Assembly (NCBI RefSeq): GCF_001687325.1
Contig: NZ_LZRD01000025.1
Location: 1-64,000, forward strand
Origin: Streptomyces sp. PTY087I2
Lineage (GTDB): Bacteria > Actinomycetota > Actinomycetes > Streptomycetales > Streptomycetaceae
Direction: 5' to 3'
Length of the DNA stretch: 64,000 nt
Under the pieces are notes generated by a model. The model searched no databases. It saw nothing but the letters and a program-made list of their open reading frames with translations, and was not told the DNA's origin. Below are positions 16,413 through 26,463 of the stretch, piece by piece. The translations under genes and the position numbers were made by a program. How positions within the stretch are numbered: position 1 is the stretch's first letter; every line of letters begins with the position of its first letter.

Positions 16413-17396
16413 ATGCGCGCCGGACGCCTCATCTCCCTCCTTCTGCTCCTCCAGAACCGGGGCCGTATGACGGCCCACGAACTGGCCGCGGAGCTGGAGG
16501 TGTCGGTCCGGACCGTCTACCGCGATGTCGAGGCCCTCGGCGCGGCGGGCATCCCGCTGTACGGGGACGCCGGGCACGGCGGCGGCTACCGCCTCCTCGA
16601 CGGCTACCGCACCCGTCTGACCGGGCTGACCACCGACGAGGCGCAGGCCGTCTTCCTCGCCGGGCTCCCCGGCCCCGCCGCCGAACTCGGCCTCGGCGAG
16701 ATGCTCGCCGGGGCCCAGCTCAAGCTGCGGGCCGCCCTCCCCGACGGGCTACGGGAGCAGGCGGTACGCGTCCAGGAGCGGTTCCACCTCGACGCACCCG
16801 GCTGGTACGGGAACGCCGACGAGACGCCCCACTTGACCGCCGTCGCCGACGCCGTCTGGGACCGGTACGCGATACGGGTCCGCTACCGGCGATGGAAGAG
16901 CCCCACGGAGGTCGAACGCCGCCTGGAACCGTACGGGTTGGTCCTCAAGGCGGGACGCTGGTATCTGGTCGCGGCCTCGGGCGGCGGCTCCCCGCGTACG
17001 TACCGCGTCGACCAGATCCTCGAACTCCGCGCCCTGGGCGAACCGTTCGAGCCGCCCGCCGCCTTCGACCTGGCCGCTCACTGGCGCGAGCACCTCGCCA
17101 GCTTTCCCGCCCGGCTGCACACCGGCGAGGCCGTCGTACGTCTGTCGCCGCGCGGCGTCGCCCGGGTCCGCGAGCGGCTGGGGCAGATGGCGGAGAGGGC
17201 CGTCGCGGAGAGCGGGGTGACCGAGGCGGACGGCTGGACGCGGGCGACCGTACCCATCGAGTCGCTCGACCACGCCCACGCGGAGTTCCTGAAACTCGCC
17301 GCCGACCTGGAGGTCGTCGAACCCCCCGAACTACGCGACCGCCTGACCACCACCGCCCGCGAACTGGCCGCCCTTTACGGCGAGGGCCCGTCCTGA
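16413..17396 (+). CDS. WYL-domain DeoR-like transcriptional regulator
   Basis: The product has 327 residues. Residues 3-60 are an HTH_11 winged helix (RLISLLLLLQNRGRMTAHELAAELEVSVRTVYRDVEAL). A WYL sensor domain spans about 140-210, with RRLEPYGLVLKAGRWYLVAASG carrying the W-Y-L residues, and a C-terminal WCX-type region follows to residue 320. WYL proteins sense a ligand, often nucleic acid or a metabolite, and act as repressors or activators. The 27-bp palindrome just upstream is the likely binding site, giving autoregulation and control of the divergent NIPSNAP gene. Confidence 0.9.
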   Translation: MRAGRLISLLLLLQNRGRMTAHELAAELEVSVRTVYRDVEALGAAGIPLYGDAGHGGGYRLLDGYRTRLTGLTTDEAQAVFLAGLPGPAAELGLGEMLAGAQLKLRAALPDGLREQAVRVQERFHLDAPGWYGNADETPHLTAVADAVWDRYAIRVRYRRWKSPTEVERRLEPYGLVLKAGRWYLVAASGGGSPRTYRVDQILELRALGEPFEPPAAFDLAAHWREHLASFPARLHTGEAVVRLSPRGVARVRERLGQMAERAVAESGVTEADGWTRATVPIESLDHAHAEFLKLAADLEVVEPPELRDRLTTTARELAALYGEGPS

Positions 17397-17415
17397 CGCC
17401 CGCGCCGTCAAGCGC

Positions 17416-17458
17416 GGGGCCCTCTCCGTCTGACCCGGAGGTCGGGCGGCGAGGGCCC
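17416..17458. terminator. possible bidirectional terminator between convergent genes
   Basis: GGGCCCTC and GAGGGCCC form an inverted repeat around a 26-base loop, between the WYL and UvrA-like stops. The long loop and absence of a T-tract make it uncertain. Confidence 0.35.
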
Positions 17459-17466
17459 GGCCCGCC

Positions 17467-19857
<2,391 letters not shown>

Positions 19858-19981
19858 GCTCGTCGTCTCTCCATAACTGGGCAACCGGCCGTTGCTGGTG
19901 CGCGGAGCCTGCTGTCCGTGCGTGGGGGCCGGGGCCCGAATGCCGGGCTCCGGCCCCGGAGGGCGGGTGCGGGGACGGGTG

Positions 19982-20395
19982 CTACTTCTTGGCCTGGGTG
20001 ATGCGCAGCATGTTGCCGGACGGGTCGCGGAAGGCGCAGTCGCGGACGCCGTACGGCTGGTCGATCGGCTCCTGGAGGACCTCGCCCCCCGCGGCGCGGA
20101 CCTTTTCGAACGCCGCGTCGACGTCGTCGGAGGTGAGGATGACGCCGCGCAGCATGCCCTTGGCGAGCAGCTCGGCCATGGTCTGCCGGTCGGCGGCCGG
20201 GGCGTTCGGGTCGGCGAGCGGGGGCTCCAGGACGATCTCCACGTCCGGCTGCGCGGGGGACCCGACGGTCACCCAGCGCATGCCTTCGAATCCGACATCG
20301 TTGCGCACCTCCATTCCCAGGGCGTCGCGGTAGAAGGCGAGCGCCTTGTCGTGGTCGTCGACGGCGATGAAGCACTGCGAGAGCTTGATGTCCAT
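19982..20395 (-). CDS. VOC (glyoxalase/bleomycin-resistance fold) protein
   Basis: The product has 137 residues from MDIKLSQCFIAVDDHDKALAFYRDALGMEV, the usual VOC opening. The second beta-alpha-beta-beta-beta unit includes RGVILTSDDVDAAFEKVRAAGGEVLQ and RDCAFRDPSGNMLRITQ, the common metal-site strand. A longer start would overlap the upstream AraC-type gene; the chosen ATG lies 10 bases after its stop. VOC proteins bind or isomerise small metabolites or drugs. It probably forms an operon with the AraC regulator, which would be its controller. Confidence 0.87.
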   Translation of the reverse strand: MDIKLSQCFIAVDDHDKALAFYRDALGMEVRNDVGFEGMRWVTVGSPAQPDVEIVLEPPLADPNAPAADRQTMAELLAKGMLRGVILTSDDVDAAFEKVRAAGGEVLQEPIDQPYGVRDCAFRDPSGNMLRITQAKK

Positions 20396-20405
20396 GGATT
20401 TCACG

Positions 20406-20825
20406 CTACGGGCGGGGCCTCCGATCCGCTTCTCCATTCCTGACCGGTCGGGTGAGCATCTTGGCGACGCACGCGGGGATGGTCTCGCCGGCTTCGTGGG
20501 GGCGGGCCCGGTAGGCGCTGGGGCTCTCCCCGACCAGCTCCGTGAAGCGGGAGCTGAACGAGCCGAGCGACGTACAGCCGACGGCGAAGCAGACGTCCGT
20601 GACCGACAGGTCGCCCCGGCGCAGCAGCGCCTTGGCCCGCTCGATGCGGCGGGTCATGAGATAGCTGTACGGGGTCTCGCCGAAGGCGGCGCGGAAGCTG
20701 CGGGAGAAGTGGCCCGCCGACATCAGGGCGTCGCGGGCCAGCGAAGGGACGTCGAGCGGTTCGGCGTACTCGCGGTCCATCCGGTCACGGGCCCGCCGCA
20801 GCCGGGCCAGGTCCTCCAGCCTCAC
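20406..20825 (-). CDS. AraC-family HTH regulator, DNA-binding domain only
   Basis: The product has 139 residues. Two helix-turn-helix motifs fill residues 20-115: LDVPSLARDALMSAGHFSRSFRAAFGETPYSYLMTRRIERAKALL and the second with VCFAVGCTSLGSFSSRFTELVGESPSAYR. There is no N-terminal sensor domain. It is transcribed just ahead of the VOC gene, so it probably controls that gene and itself. The GC-rich repeat upstream may lie in its promoter or leader. Confidence 0.88.
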   Translation of the reverse strand: MRLEDLARLRRARDRMDREYAEPLDVPSLARDALMSAGHFSRSFRAAFGETPYSYLMTRRIERAKALLRRGDLSVTDVCFAVGCTSLGSFSSRFTELVGESPSAYRARPHEAGETIPACVAKMLTRPVRNGEADRRPRP

Positions 20826-20861
20826 GTCCTCACCTGCCTCTCCTCACCCTCCCACGGCCGC

Positions 20862-20936
20862 CGAAGCCCGGCCCGCCGCCCGAAGCCCGGCCGCCCGCCG
20901 CCCGGCCGCCCGTCGCTCGAAGCCCGGCCCGCCGCC
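20862..20936. repeat. 19-bp GC-rich direct repeats upstream of the AraC-type gene
   Basis: CGAAGCCCGGCCCGCCGCC occurs exactly at both ends of this stretch, with a partial copy (CGAAGCCCGGC) beginning right after the first. It resembles short intergenic repeats and fills the gap between the AraC-type and DUF5713 genes. Confidence 0.7.
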
Positions 20937-20959
20937 CGGAAGCGGGTCGCCGAACCCGG

Positions 20960-21301
20960 TCACCACTCGCGCTCCGCGATCAGCTCCTCCGGGTCCGCGT
21001 CCGCGAAGCCGTACGCCGTCGCGATCGTCCAGAAGGCCTCGCCTATCTCCTCGCGGGCCACCGTCTCGATCTCGCTGCCCGCCGCCTCGAACTCCGCCTC
21101 CAGGTCGTTGAAGGCCTCGGTCGCCACCGCGGTCAGCGCGTACAGCGCGGTGAGGTCTGCGGGGCGCTCCGCCTCGATCCGCTCGCACAGGGCACGCAGG
21201 ATCGCCGTGCCCTTGTCCAGGACGTGGTCGGGGAAGTATTCGTCCTCGTACAGCAGGGACAGGAAGGTGTGGCCCGCCAGCTGCTCGTTCGTGATGGTCA
21301 T
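20960..21301 (-). CDS. DUF5713-family protein
   Basis: The product has 113 residues from MTITNEQLAGHTFLSLLYEDEYFP, with the start behind GGGGGATC; the frame extends further upstream but without coding character. LLYEDEYFPDHVLDKGTAILRALCERIE is the feature I associate with DUF5713. The protein is acidic, helical and cytosolic, with no catalytic motif. The function is unknown. It is divergent from the acyl-CoA dehydrogenase gene, with 238 bp between the starts. Confidence 0.75.
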   Translation of the reverse strand: MTITNEQLAGHTFLSLLYEDEYFPDHVLDKGTAILRALCERIEAERPADLTALYALTAVATEAFNDLEAEFEAAGSEIETVAREEIGEAFWTIATAYGFADADPEELIAEREW

Positions 21302-21539
21302 GGTGATCCCCCGTGCGTTCCGTCGGCCGCGTCCGTCGCCGTTGTTCCGATACTCCCCCATGCCACTGACAATCGGGCCGTCCCTTGGCCTCCGCCGGCC
21401 TCCGCCGGGTCCGTCGCGTGCCGAGCATCACCCTGGACAGCGACCGCAACCGGCGGGTAACTTCGAAGGGAGTCTGAGCAAGCGCTTAGCCACGTTCCGC
21501 GAGTTTCCGCGAATCGACTGCCGACCTAGGAGGCATTCC

Positions 21540-22697
21540 GTGCGCCGTACGGTATTCAACGAGGACCACGAGGCGTTCCGGGAGACCATCCGCGCCTTCA
21601 TCGCGGCCGAGGTCGTGCCGGTCTACGACGAGTGGTTCGCCGCGGGCCAGGCGCCGCGCGACTTCTACCTCAAGCTGGGCGAGCTGGGCATCTTCGGCAT
21701 CGAGGTCGACGAGGAGTACGGCGGCGCGGGCATCGACTCGCACAAGTACGAGGCCGTCATCTACGAGGAGACCGCCCGCGCCGGTGTCTCCTTCGGCGGT
21801 TCCGGGGTGCACACGCTGCTCGGCCTCCCCTACATCAAGATGCTCGCCACCGACGAGCAGAAGAAGCGCTGGCTGCCGAAGTTCGCGACCGGCGAGGAGA
21901 TGTGGGCCCTCGCGATGACCGAGCCGGGCACCGGCTCCGACGTGGCGGGCATGAAGACCACCGCGAAGCTCTCCGAGGACGGCACGCACTACGTCCTCAA
22001 CGGTGCGAAGACCTTCATCACCGGTGGCGTCCACGCCGACCGCGTCATCGTCTGCGCCCGTACCGCCGCCCCGCGCGAGGACGACCGCCGCTTCGGCATC
22101 TCCCTCTTCGCCGTCGACACGAAGTCCGAGGGCTACTCGGTCGGCCGCAAGCTCGACAAGCTGGGTCTGCGCGTCTCCGACACCGCCGAGCTGGCGTTCG
22201 TCGACGTCAAGGTCCCGGTCGAGGACCTCATGGGCGAGGAGAACAAGGGCTTCGGCTACCTCGGCACCAACCTGGCCTCCGAGCGCTGGGGCATCGCCTT
22301 CGGCGCGTACGCCCAGGCCGCGGCGGCCGTCCGGTTCGCCAAGGAGTACGTCCAGGACCGCACGGTCTTCGGCAAGACCGTCGCCTCGTTCCAGAACACC
22401 AAGTTCGAGCTGGCCGCCTGCCAGGCCGAGGTGGACGCGGCCCAGGCCGTCGCCGACCGCGCGCTGGAGGCCCTGGACGCCGGTGAGCTGACGGCGGCCG
22501 AGGCGGCCTCCGCGAAGCTGTTCTGCACCGAGGTCGCGCACCGCGTCATCGACCGCTGCCTCCAGCTGCACGGCGGCTACGGCTTCATGAACGAGTACCC
22601 GATCGCCCGCCTGTACGCGGACAACCGCGTCAACCGCATCTACGGCGGCACCAGCGAGGTCATGAAGTCGATCATCGCCAAGTCCATGGGCCTGTAA
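21540..22697 (+). CDS. acyl-CoA dehydrogenase (long-chain/IVD-like)
   Basis: The product has 385 residues and starts at GTG behind a full AGGAGG site. Flavin and substrate motifs are present: ALAMTEPGTGSDVAGM, YVLNGAKTFITGG, RTVFGKTVASFQNTKFELA and QLHGGYGFMNEYPIARLYADNRV. At the usual catalytic Glu position in the C-terminal motif the sequence is YGGTSEV, with Gly where SCAD/MCAD have Glu. The base may therefore sit on another helix, as in isovaleryl- and long-chain acyl-CoA dehydrogenases. It oxidises an acyl-CoA to the trans-2-enoyl-CoA with FAD. The thioesterase II gene follows 17 bp downstream. Confidence 0.92.
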   Translation: MRRTVFNEDHEAFRETIRAFIAAEVVPVYDEWFAAGQAPRDFYLKLGELGIFGIEVDEEYGGAGIDSHKYEAVIYEETARAGVSFGGSGVHTLLGLPYIKMLATDEQKKRWLPKFATGEEMWALAMTEPGTGSDVAGMKTTAKLSEDGTHYVLNGAKTFITGGVHADRVIVCARTAAPREDDRRFGISLFAVDTKSEGYSVGRKLDKLGLRVSDTAELAFVDVKVPVEDLMGEENKGFGYLGTNLASERWGIAFGAYAQAAAAVRFAKEYVQDRTVFGKTVASFQNTKFELAACQAEVDAAQAVADRALEALDAGELTAAEAASAKLFCTEVAHRVIDRCLQLHGGYGFMNEYPIARLYADNRVNRIYGGTSEVMKSIIAKSMGL

Positions 22698-22714
22698 GGG
22701 ATTACCTTTCCCCC

Positions 22715-23599
22715 ATGAACGAGAGTCCCGATCCCCTGCTCGATCTGCTCCACCTGCTCGACCTGGAGCAGATCGAGCGGGACATCTTCCGGGGCGAGAG
22801 CCGCAGCGCGCTCGTGCCCCGGGTGTTCGGCGGCCAGGTCGCGGCCCAGGCGCTCGTCGCCGCGGGCCGCACCGTCCCCGCCGACCGGGGAGCCCACTCC
22901 CTGCACTCGTACTTCCTGCGGGCCGGCGATCCGGGCGCGCCCATCGTCTACACCGTCGACCGCATCCGCGACGGGAAGTCGTTCACCACCCGCCGCGTCG
23001 TCGCCGTCCAGCACGGGCAGCCGATCTTCCACCTCTCCGCGTCCTTCCAGACGTACGAGGAGGGCATGGAGCACCAGGCCCCCATGCCCGCCGCCCCGGA
23101 TCCGGAGACCCTGCCGACGGCCGCCGAGCTGCTGCCCCGGTACGCGGACCGCTTCAGCGATCCCGGTGTCGTGGACCGGCTGATCGAGGCGCGGCAGGCG
23201 GTGGACCTGCGGTACGTGGACGAGCCGCCGTTCGGCACGGTGGGCGAGCCGCGCGAACCCCGCTCCCAGGTGTGGTTCCGGACGAACGGCAAGCTCGCCG
23301 ACGACCCGCTGCTGCACGTCTGCATGGCGACGTACGTCTCCGACATGACCCTGCTCGACTCGGTGCTCCTCGCCCACGGGCGGGGCGGCTGGGCGGTCGG
23401 GGACGTGGTCGGGGCCAGCCTGGACCACGCGATGTGGTTCCACCGGCCGTTCCGGGCGGACGAGTGGCTGCTGTACGACCAGGAGTCGCCCTCGGCCTCC
23501 GGTGGCCGGGGACTGGGCCAGGCCCGTATCTACACCGCCGACGGAAGCCTCGCGATCACCGTCATCCAGGAAGGCGTGGTCCGCATCCCGCGAGGATGA
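22715..23599 (+). CDS. tesB: acyl-CoA thioesterase II
   Basis: The product has 294 residues with two hot-dog folds. The first includes RVFGGQVAAQALVAAGRTV and HSLHSYFLRAGDP, the second DVVGASLDHAMWFHRPFRADEWLLYDQESPSASGGRGLGQARIYT. The Asp/Thr/Gln trio (LDHAMWFH, VSDMTLLDS and GLGQARIY) matches TesB. It hydrolyses medium- and long-chain acyl-CoA to free acid and CoA. It is probably co-transcribed with the acyl-CoA dehydrogenase. Its last 15 bases are the first part of a 29-bp tandem repeat. Confidence 0.93.
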   Translation: MNESPDPLLDLLHLLDLEQIERDIFRGESRSALVPRVFGGQVAAQALVAAGRTVPADRGAHSLHSYFLRAGDPGAPIVYTVDRIRDGKSFTTRRVVAVQHGQPIFHLSASFQTYEEGMEHQAPMPAAPDPETLPTAAELLPRYADRFSDPGVVDRLIEARQAVDLRYVDEPPFGTVGEPREPRSQVWFRTNGKLADDPLLHVCMATYVSDMTLLDSVLLAHGRGGWAVGDVVGASLDHAMWFHRPFRADEWLLYDQESPSASGGRGLGQARIYTADGSLAITVIQEGVVRIPRG

Positions 23600-23671
23600 A
23601 CGGTCTCTGAAACATCCCGCGAGGATGAACGGTCTCTCAAGCGTCCCGCGAGGATGAACGGCTCCTGAAGC
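23585..23671 (+). repeat. 29-bp tandem repeat, three copies
   Basis: The core TCCCGCGAGGATGAACGG recurs at exact 29-base spacing. Copies 1 and 2 differ at two bases; copy 3 has a few more changes. Copy 1 covers the tesB stop codon and copy 3 ends 24 bases before the next start. Confidence 0.85.
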
Positions 23672-23695
23672 CGCGATTCCGACATACTCCCCACC

Positions 23696-24664
23696 ATGAG
23701 CGACGCGCAAGCGAGCAGGGAACCCGATGGTGGGGAGTCCACCTTCACCGTGATCGTGGCGGCCCTCGCCAACCTCGGCATCGCCGTGGCCAAGGCCGTC
23801 GCCGGTCTGATCAGCGGCTCCAGCGCGATGCTCTCCGAGGCGGCCCACTCGGTCGCCGACACCGTCACCGAGGTCATGCTCCTCACCGCCCTCAAGCGGA
23901 GCGAGAAGCCGGCCGACGAGGACCATCCCCTCGGTTACGGCCCCGAGCGCTACATCTGGGCGATGCTCGCCTCCATCGCCACCTTCGTCGGCGGGGCCGT
24001 CTTCTCGATCTACGACGGGGTGCACACCCTCGTCGAGGGCGAGGAGCTGGGCGATCCGCTCATCTCCTACATCGTCCTGGCCGTCGCCTTCCTGCTGGAG
24101 GGCTACTCGCTGCGCACCGGGGTCAAGCAGGTGCGGCGCGAGGCGTCCCGGCTGCGGGTGCCGGACACGTACTACCTGCGGCACACCCCCGACACGGCCG
24201 TGAAGGCCGTCGTGATGGAGGACTCGGCGGCGCTGATCGGGCTGCTGCTGGCGGCGTGCGGTCTGCTGGGCGGGCAGCTCTCCGGCTCGGGCGTCTGGGA
24301 CGGGGTCGCGTCCTGCCTGATCGGCCTGCTGCTCGTGTACGTCGCCTGGGTGCTCGGCCGGTCCAACGCCCAGCTGCTCATCGGGCGGCCACTGCCTCCA
24401 GCGGTACGGTCCGGGGTGCGCGAGGAGCTGCTGTCGGTGCCGCACATCGTGGAGGTCCTGGAGCTGACCACGCTGATCCAGGGGCCGGACGAGATCCTGA
24501 TCGCCGCGAAGATCGACTTCCGGGACATGGCCACCGCCGCGGAGGTCGAGTGGGCCTGCGAGGAGGCGGAGGCCCAGTTGCGCGAGCGGTTCCCGTCGGT
24601 CCGGCGGGTGTATCTGGACCCGACACCGGGGCGGGCGCAGCGGCTGCGGCGCGGCAGTTCCTGA
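23696..24664 (+). CDS. cation diffusion facilitator family transporter
   Basis: The product has 322 residues. The transmembrane core contains LANLGIAVAKAVAGLISGSSAMLSEAAHSVADTVTEV (key residues HSVAD in helix II), HPLGYGPERYIWA and, in helix V, MEDSAALIGLL. The metal-binding pattern is HSxxD in helix II and ExxxD-like EDSAA in helix V. The cytoplasmic tail (HIVEVLELTTLIQGPDEILIAAKIDF) is the usual ferredoxin-like domain. CDF proteins export Zn, Mn, Co or Fe in exchange for protons; the specificity is not clear. The tandem repeat lies immediately upstream. Confidence 0.9.
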   Translation: MSDAQASREPDGGESTFTVIVAALANLGIAVAKAVAGLISGSSAMLSEAAHSVADTVTEVMLLTALKRSEKPADEDHPLGYGPERYIWAMLASIATFVGGAVFSIYDGVHTLVEGEELGDPLISYIVLAVAFLLEGYSLRTGVKQVRREASRLRVPDTYYLRHTPDTAVKAVVMEDSAALIGLLLAACGLLGGQLSGSGVWDGVASCLIGLLLVYVAWVLGRSNAQLLIGRPLPPAVRSGVREELLSVPHIVEVLELTTLIQGPDEILIAAKIDFRDMATAAEVEWACEEAEAQLRERFPSVRRVYLDPTPGRAQRLRRGSS

Positions 24665-24716
24665 GGCCAGGGCGTGCCAGGCGCCGCGGACCCGGTCAAG
24701 ATCCGCCGGACACCCC

Positions 24717-25151
24717 CTACGACGTCAGCTCCGCCACCGTCTTCGCGATCCGTCGCTCCCGGGTCTCCTGCGCCTTCGCGCCCTCGATCGACGTGACGTG
24801 CGCCTTCTGGCGGCTGGGTGAGAGCGCGGCGAACGCCTCCGCCGCCCCGGGGACCGCCGCCAGTGCCGCCGCCAGGTCCTCGGGCGGCTCGACCGTGCGG
24901 GGCGCGGTGTCGAGGGTCAGCTCCACCTCGATGGCGTCGCCGCCGCCGATGCCGGTCTCCTTGCGTTTGTCGGAGCTGAACGGGATGAGGTACTGGCCGC
25001 CCATCGGGGCGATCGTCGAGCGGTACGCGTAACCGTTCACGGTCACGTTCACCGGTGGGCGCTTGCCCGCGCCGAGGGCTTCGACCACGGACTCCGGCAC
25101 CTCGATGCCGGTGTTGTTCCCGGTCTGGAACATCGTCGTGCTGAACTTCAT
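24717..25151 (-). CDS. DUF1905/YdeI-type protein
   Basis: The product has 144 residues. KFSTTMFQTGNNTGIEVPESVVEALGAGKRPPVNVTVNGYAYRST is a DUF1905 beta-barrel, and the second part (AAFAALSPSRQKAHVTSIEGAKAQETRERRIAKTVAEL) is the YdeI/OmpD-associated helical tail with S-P-S-R-Q-K. It is cytosolic with no known reaction. It is monocistronic and convergent with the CDF transporter. Confidence 0.85.
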   Translation of the reverse strand: MKFSTTMFQTGNNTGIEVPESVVEALGAGKRPPVNVTVNGYAYRSTIAPMGGQYLIPFSSDKRKETGIGGGDAIEVELTLDTAPRTVEPPEDLAAALAAVPGAAEAFAALSPSRQKAHVTSIEGAKAQETRERRIAKTVAELTS

Positions 25152-25249
25152 GGCCCGCGCCCTTCGTCTCCGTCGGCGTCTCCGCCGGCGTTCCCGTCGG
25201 CTGTTGTCAGTGCAGACGCCCGCCGCGCCGGAAACTCATCGCCGACGCC

Positions 25250-26047
25250 CTATTCGGCGGGCTCCTCCTCCAGCAGCCCCGCCGCGTGCAGCAGGTAGTC
25301 CGTCATCGGGTCGTAGAAGCGCGGGTCGGTGACATGGTCGTCGAGCGGGACCGTGACCTGGAGGGTGCCCTCCGACTCGCCGAGGAAGAGGGCCGGGTCG
25401 TTGCAGTCGGCGTAACCGATCGCGTCCAGGCCCCGCTGCCCCGCGCAGCCCGCCCAGCCGTGGTCGGCGACGACCAGGTCGGGCAGCGGGCGGCCCAGGT
25501 GGGCCATGGCGTCCAGGATGGCGGCCATCGGGGCCGGGGAGTGGGTGTGCCAGAGGGTGGCCCCGCGCTCCAGCATCGCGACATCGGCGAACTGGACGAC
25601 CAGCCCCTCGTCCGCGATCAGCCCCGACGGGATGCGCACGATCTCGCAGCCCGCCCGGCGCAGCGCGTCCGCCGTCTGCCGGTGGACGTCCAGCAGGCCG
25701 CCGGGGTGCCCGGTGGCGAACAGGACCCGCTCGCGGCCGTCGGCGGCCTTGCGCAGGCGGGCCGCCATCCGCTCCAGGCCGTCGACCGTCAGCTCCGGGT
25801 CGATGGTGTCCTGCCCCTGCCGGTGCGCGGGGTCGTCGTTCACCCCGCAGCGCTCGGCCATCACGGCCAGCACGTCCTGCTCGTCGGTCCAGCGGTCGCC
25901 GAGCTCCAGGCCGAGCCAGTAGTGGCGGTCGCCGTTGGCGAGCTTGCGGTAGTGGGAGAGGTTGTTGTCGCGTGGCGTGGCGACGTCCCCCGCGATACGC
26001 GTACGGACGAGGTGGTCGACGAGGGCGGCGCGGCTGGGTATCGGCAT
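25250..26047 (-). CDS. putative phosphatase-like protein
   Basis: The product has 265 residues from MPIPSRAALVDHLVRTRIAGDVATPRDNNLSHY; codons upstream of this ATG are repetitive and non-coding in character. Features include VLFATGHPGGLLDVHRQTADALRRAGCEIV, GATLWHTHSPAPMAAILDAM and LVVADHGWAGCAGQRGLDAIGYADCNDPALFLGE, which together suggest an alpha/beta fold with paired His and Asp residues. Orthologues in Streptomyces carry the name phosphatase, as I recall, but no classical phosphatase motif proves the activity. It is cytosolic and monocistronic. Confidence 0.65.
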   Translation of the reverse strand: MPIPSRAALVDHLVRTRIAGDVATPRDNNLSHYRKLANGDRHYWLGLELGDRWTDEQDVLAVMAERCGVNDDPAHRQGQDTIDPELTVDGLERMAARLRKAADGRERVLFATGHPGGLLDVHRQTADALRRAGCEIVRIPSGLIADEGLVVQFADVAMLERGATLWHTHSPAPMAAILDAMAHLGRPLPDLVVADHGWAGCAGQRGLDAIGYADCNDPALFLGESEGTLQVTVPLDDHVTDPRFYDPMTDYLLHAAGLLEEEPAE

Positions 26048-26128
26048 GGACCCATTGTGCCGTCCCGTGTGCGGCGTGTGCCCGGTGTCCTGATCTACGG
26101 ACAGCACGGATCCCGCGGACGGCCGGGC

Positions 26129-26198
26129 GGACGGTCGGCCCTCCGCCCGGTGGACGGTCGGCCCTCCGCCCGGCGGACGGCTGGCCCTTCGGCCCGGT
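26129..26198. repeat. 23-bp tandem repeat, three copies
   Basis: GGACGGTCGGCCCTCCGCCCGGT is followed at once by a copy with one change and then a more diverged copy (GGACGGCTGGCCCTTCGGCCCGGT). It lies in the 416-bp gap upstream of both divergent genes (phosphatase-like and glycosyltransferase). Confidence 0.75.
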
Positions 26199-26313
26199 GG
26201 CCACTCCGCCGTACGGCCCGCACGCGCCCCCGTAACTCTTCCGGGACTGTTCACCCTCGCGTGACCTGGCTCTTCCTTCGCCGGGCGGGCGCCGGGCTCG
26301 AATGGAACCACCC

Positions 26314-26329
26314 AGAGGTCTGGACCAAT
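26314..26329. promoter_or_regulatory. possible DasR-like site 1 upstream of the glycosyltransferase
   Basis: AGAGGTCTGGACCAAT matches 12 of 16 positions of the DasR consensus ACTGGTCTAGACCAGT that I recall, including GGTCT and GACCA. The assignment rests on similarity only. Confidence 0.3.
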
Positions 26330-26381
26330 CGAGTCACGCCAAACCGGTGTCCGATTCTCTTCGTCGCCACACTCTCGGCCA

Positions 26382-26397
26382 AGTGGTCTATACCTTT
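26382..26397. promoter_or_regulatory. possible DasR-like site 2 upstream of the glycosyltransferase
   Basis: AGTGGTCTATACCTTT matches 12 of 16 consensus positions, with the same GGTCT-N2-ACC core as site 1, 68 bases downstream of it. TAGGCT at 26403-26408, just after it, is a typical Streptomyces -10 element. Confidence 0.3.
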
Positions 26398-26463
26398 GAC
26401 GCTAGGCTGGCCTCCGGGAACGAGCACAGATAAACGGGCACATTCGCAGCCGTGGGGGGCTTT

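Noticed and set aside
23585..23671. Could the 29-bp repeats be a CRISPR array?
   Set aside because: The units are directly adjacent without spacers, only three copies exist, one lies in coding sequence and no cas gene is present.
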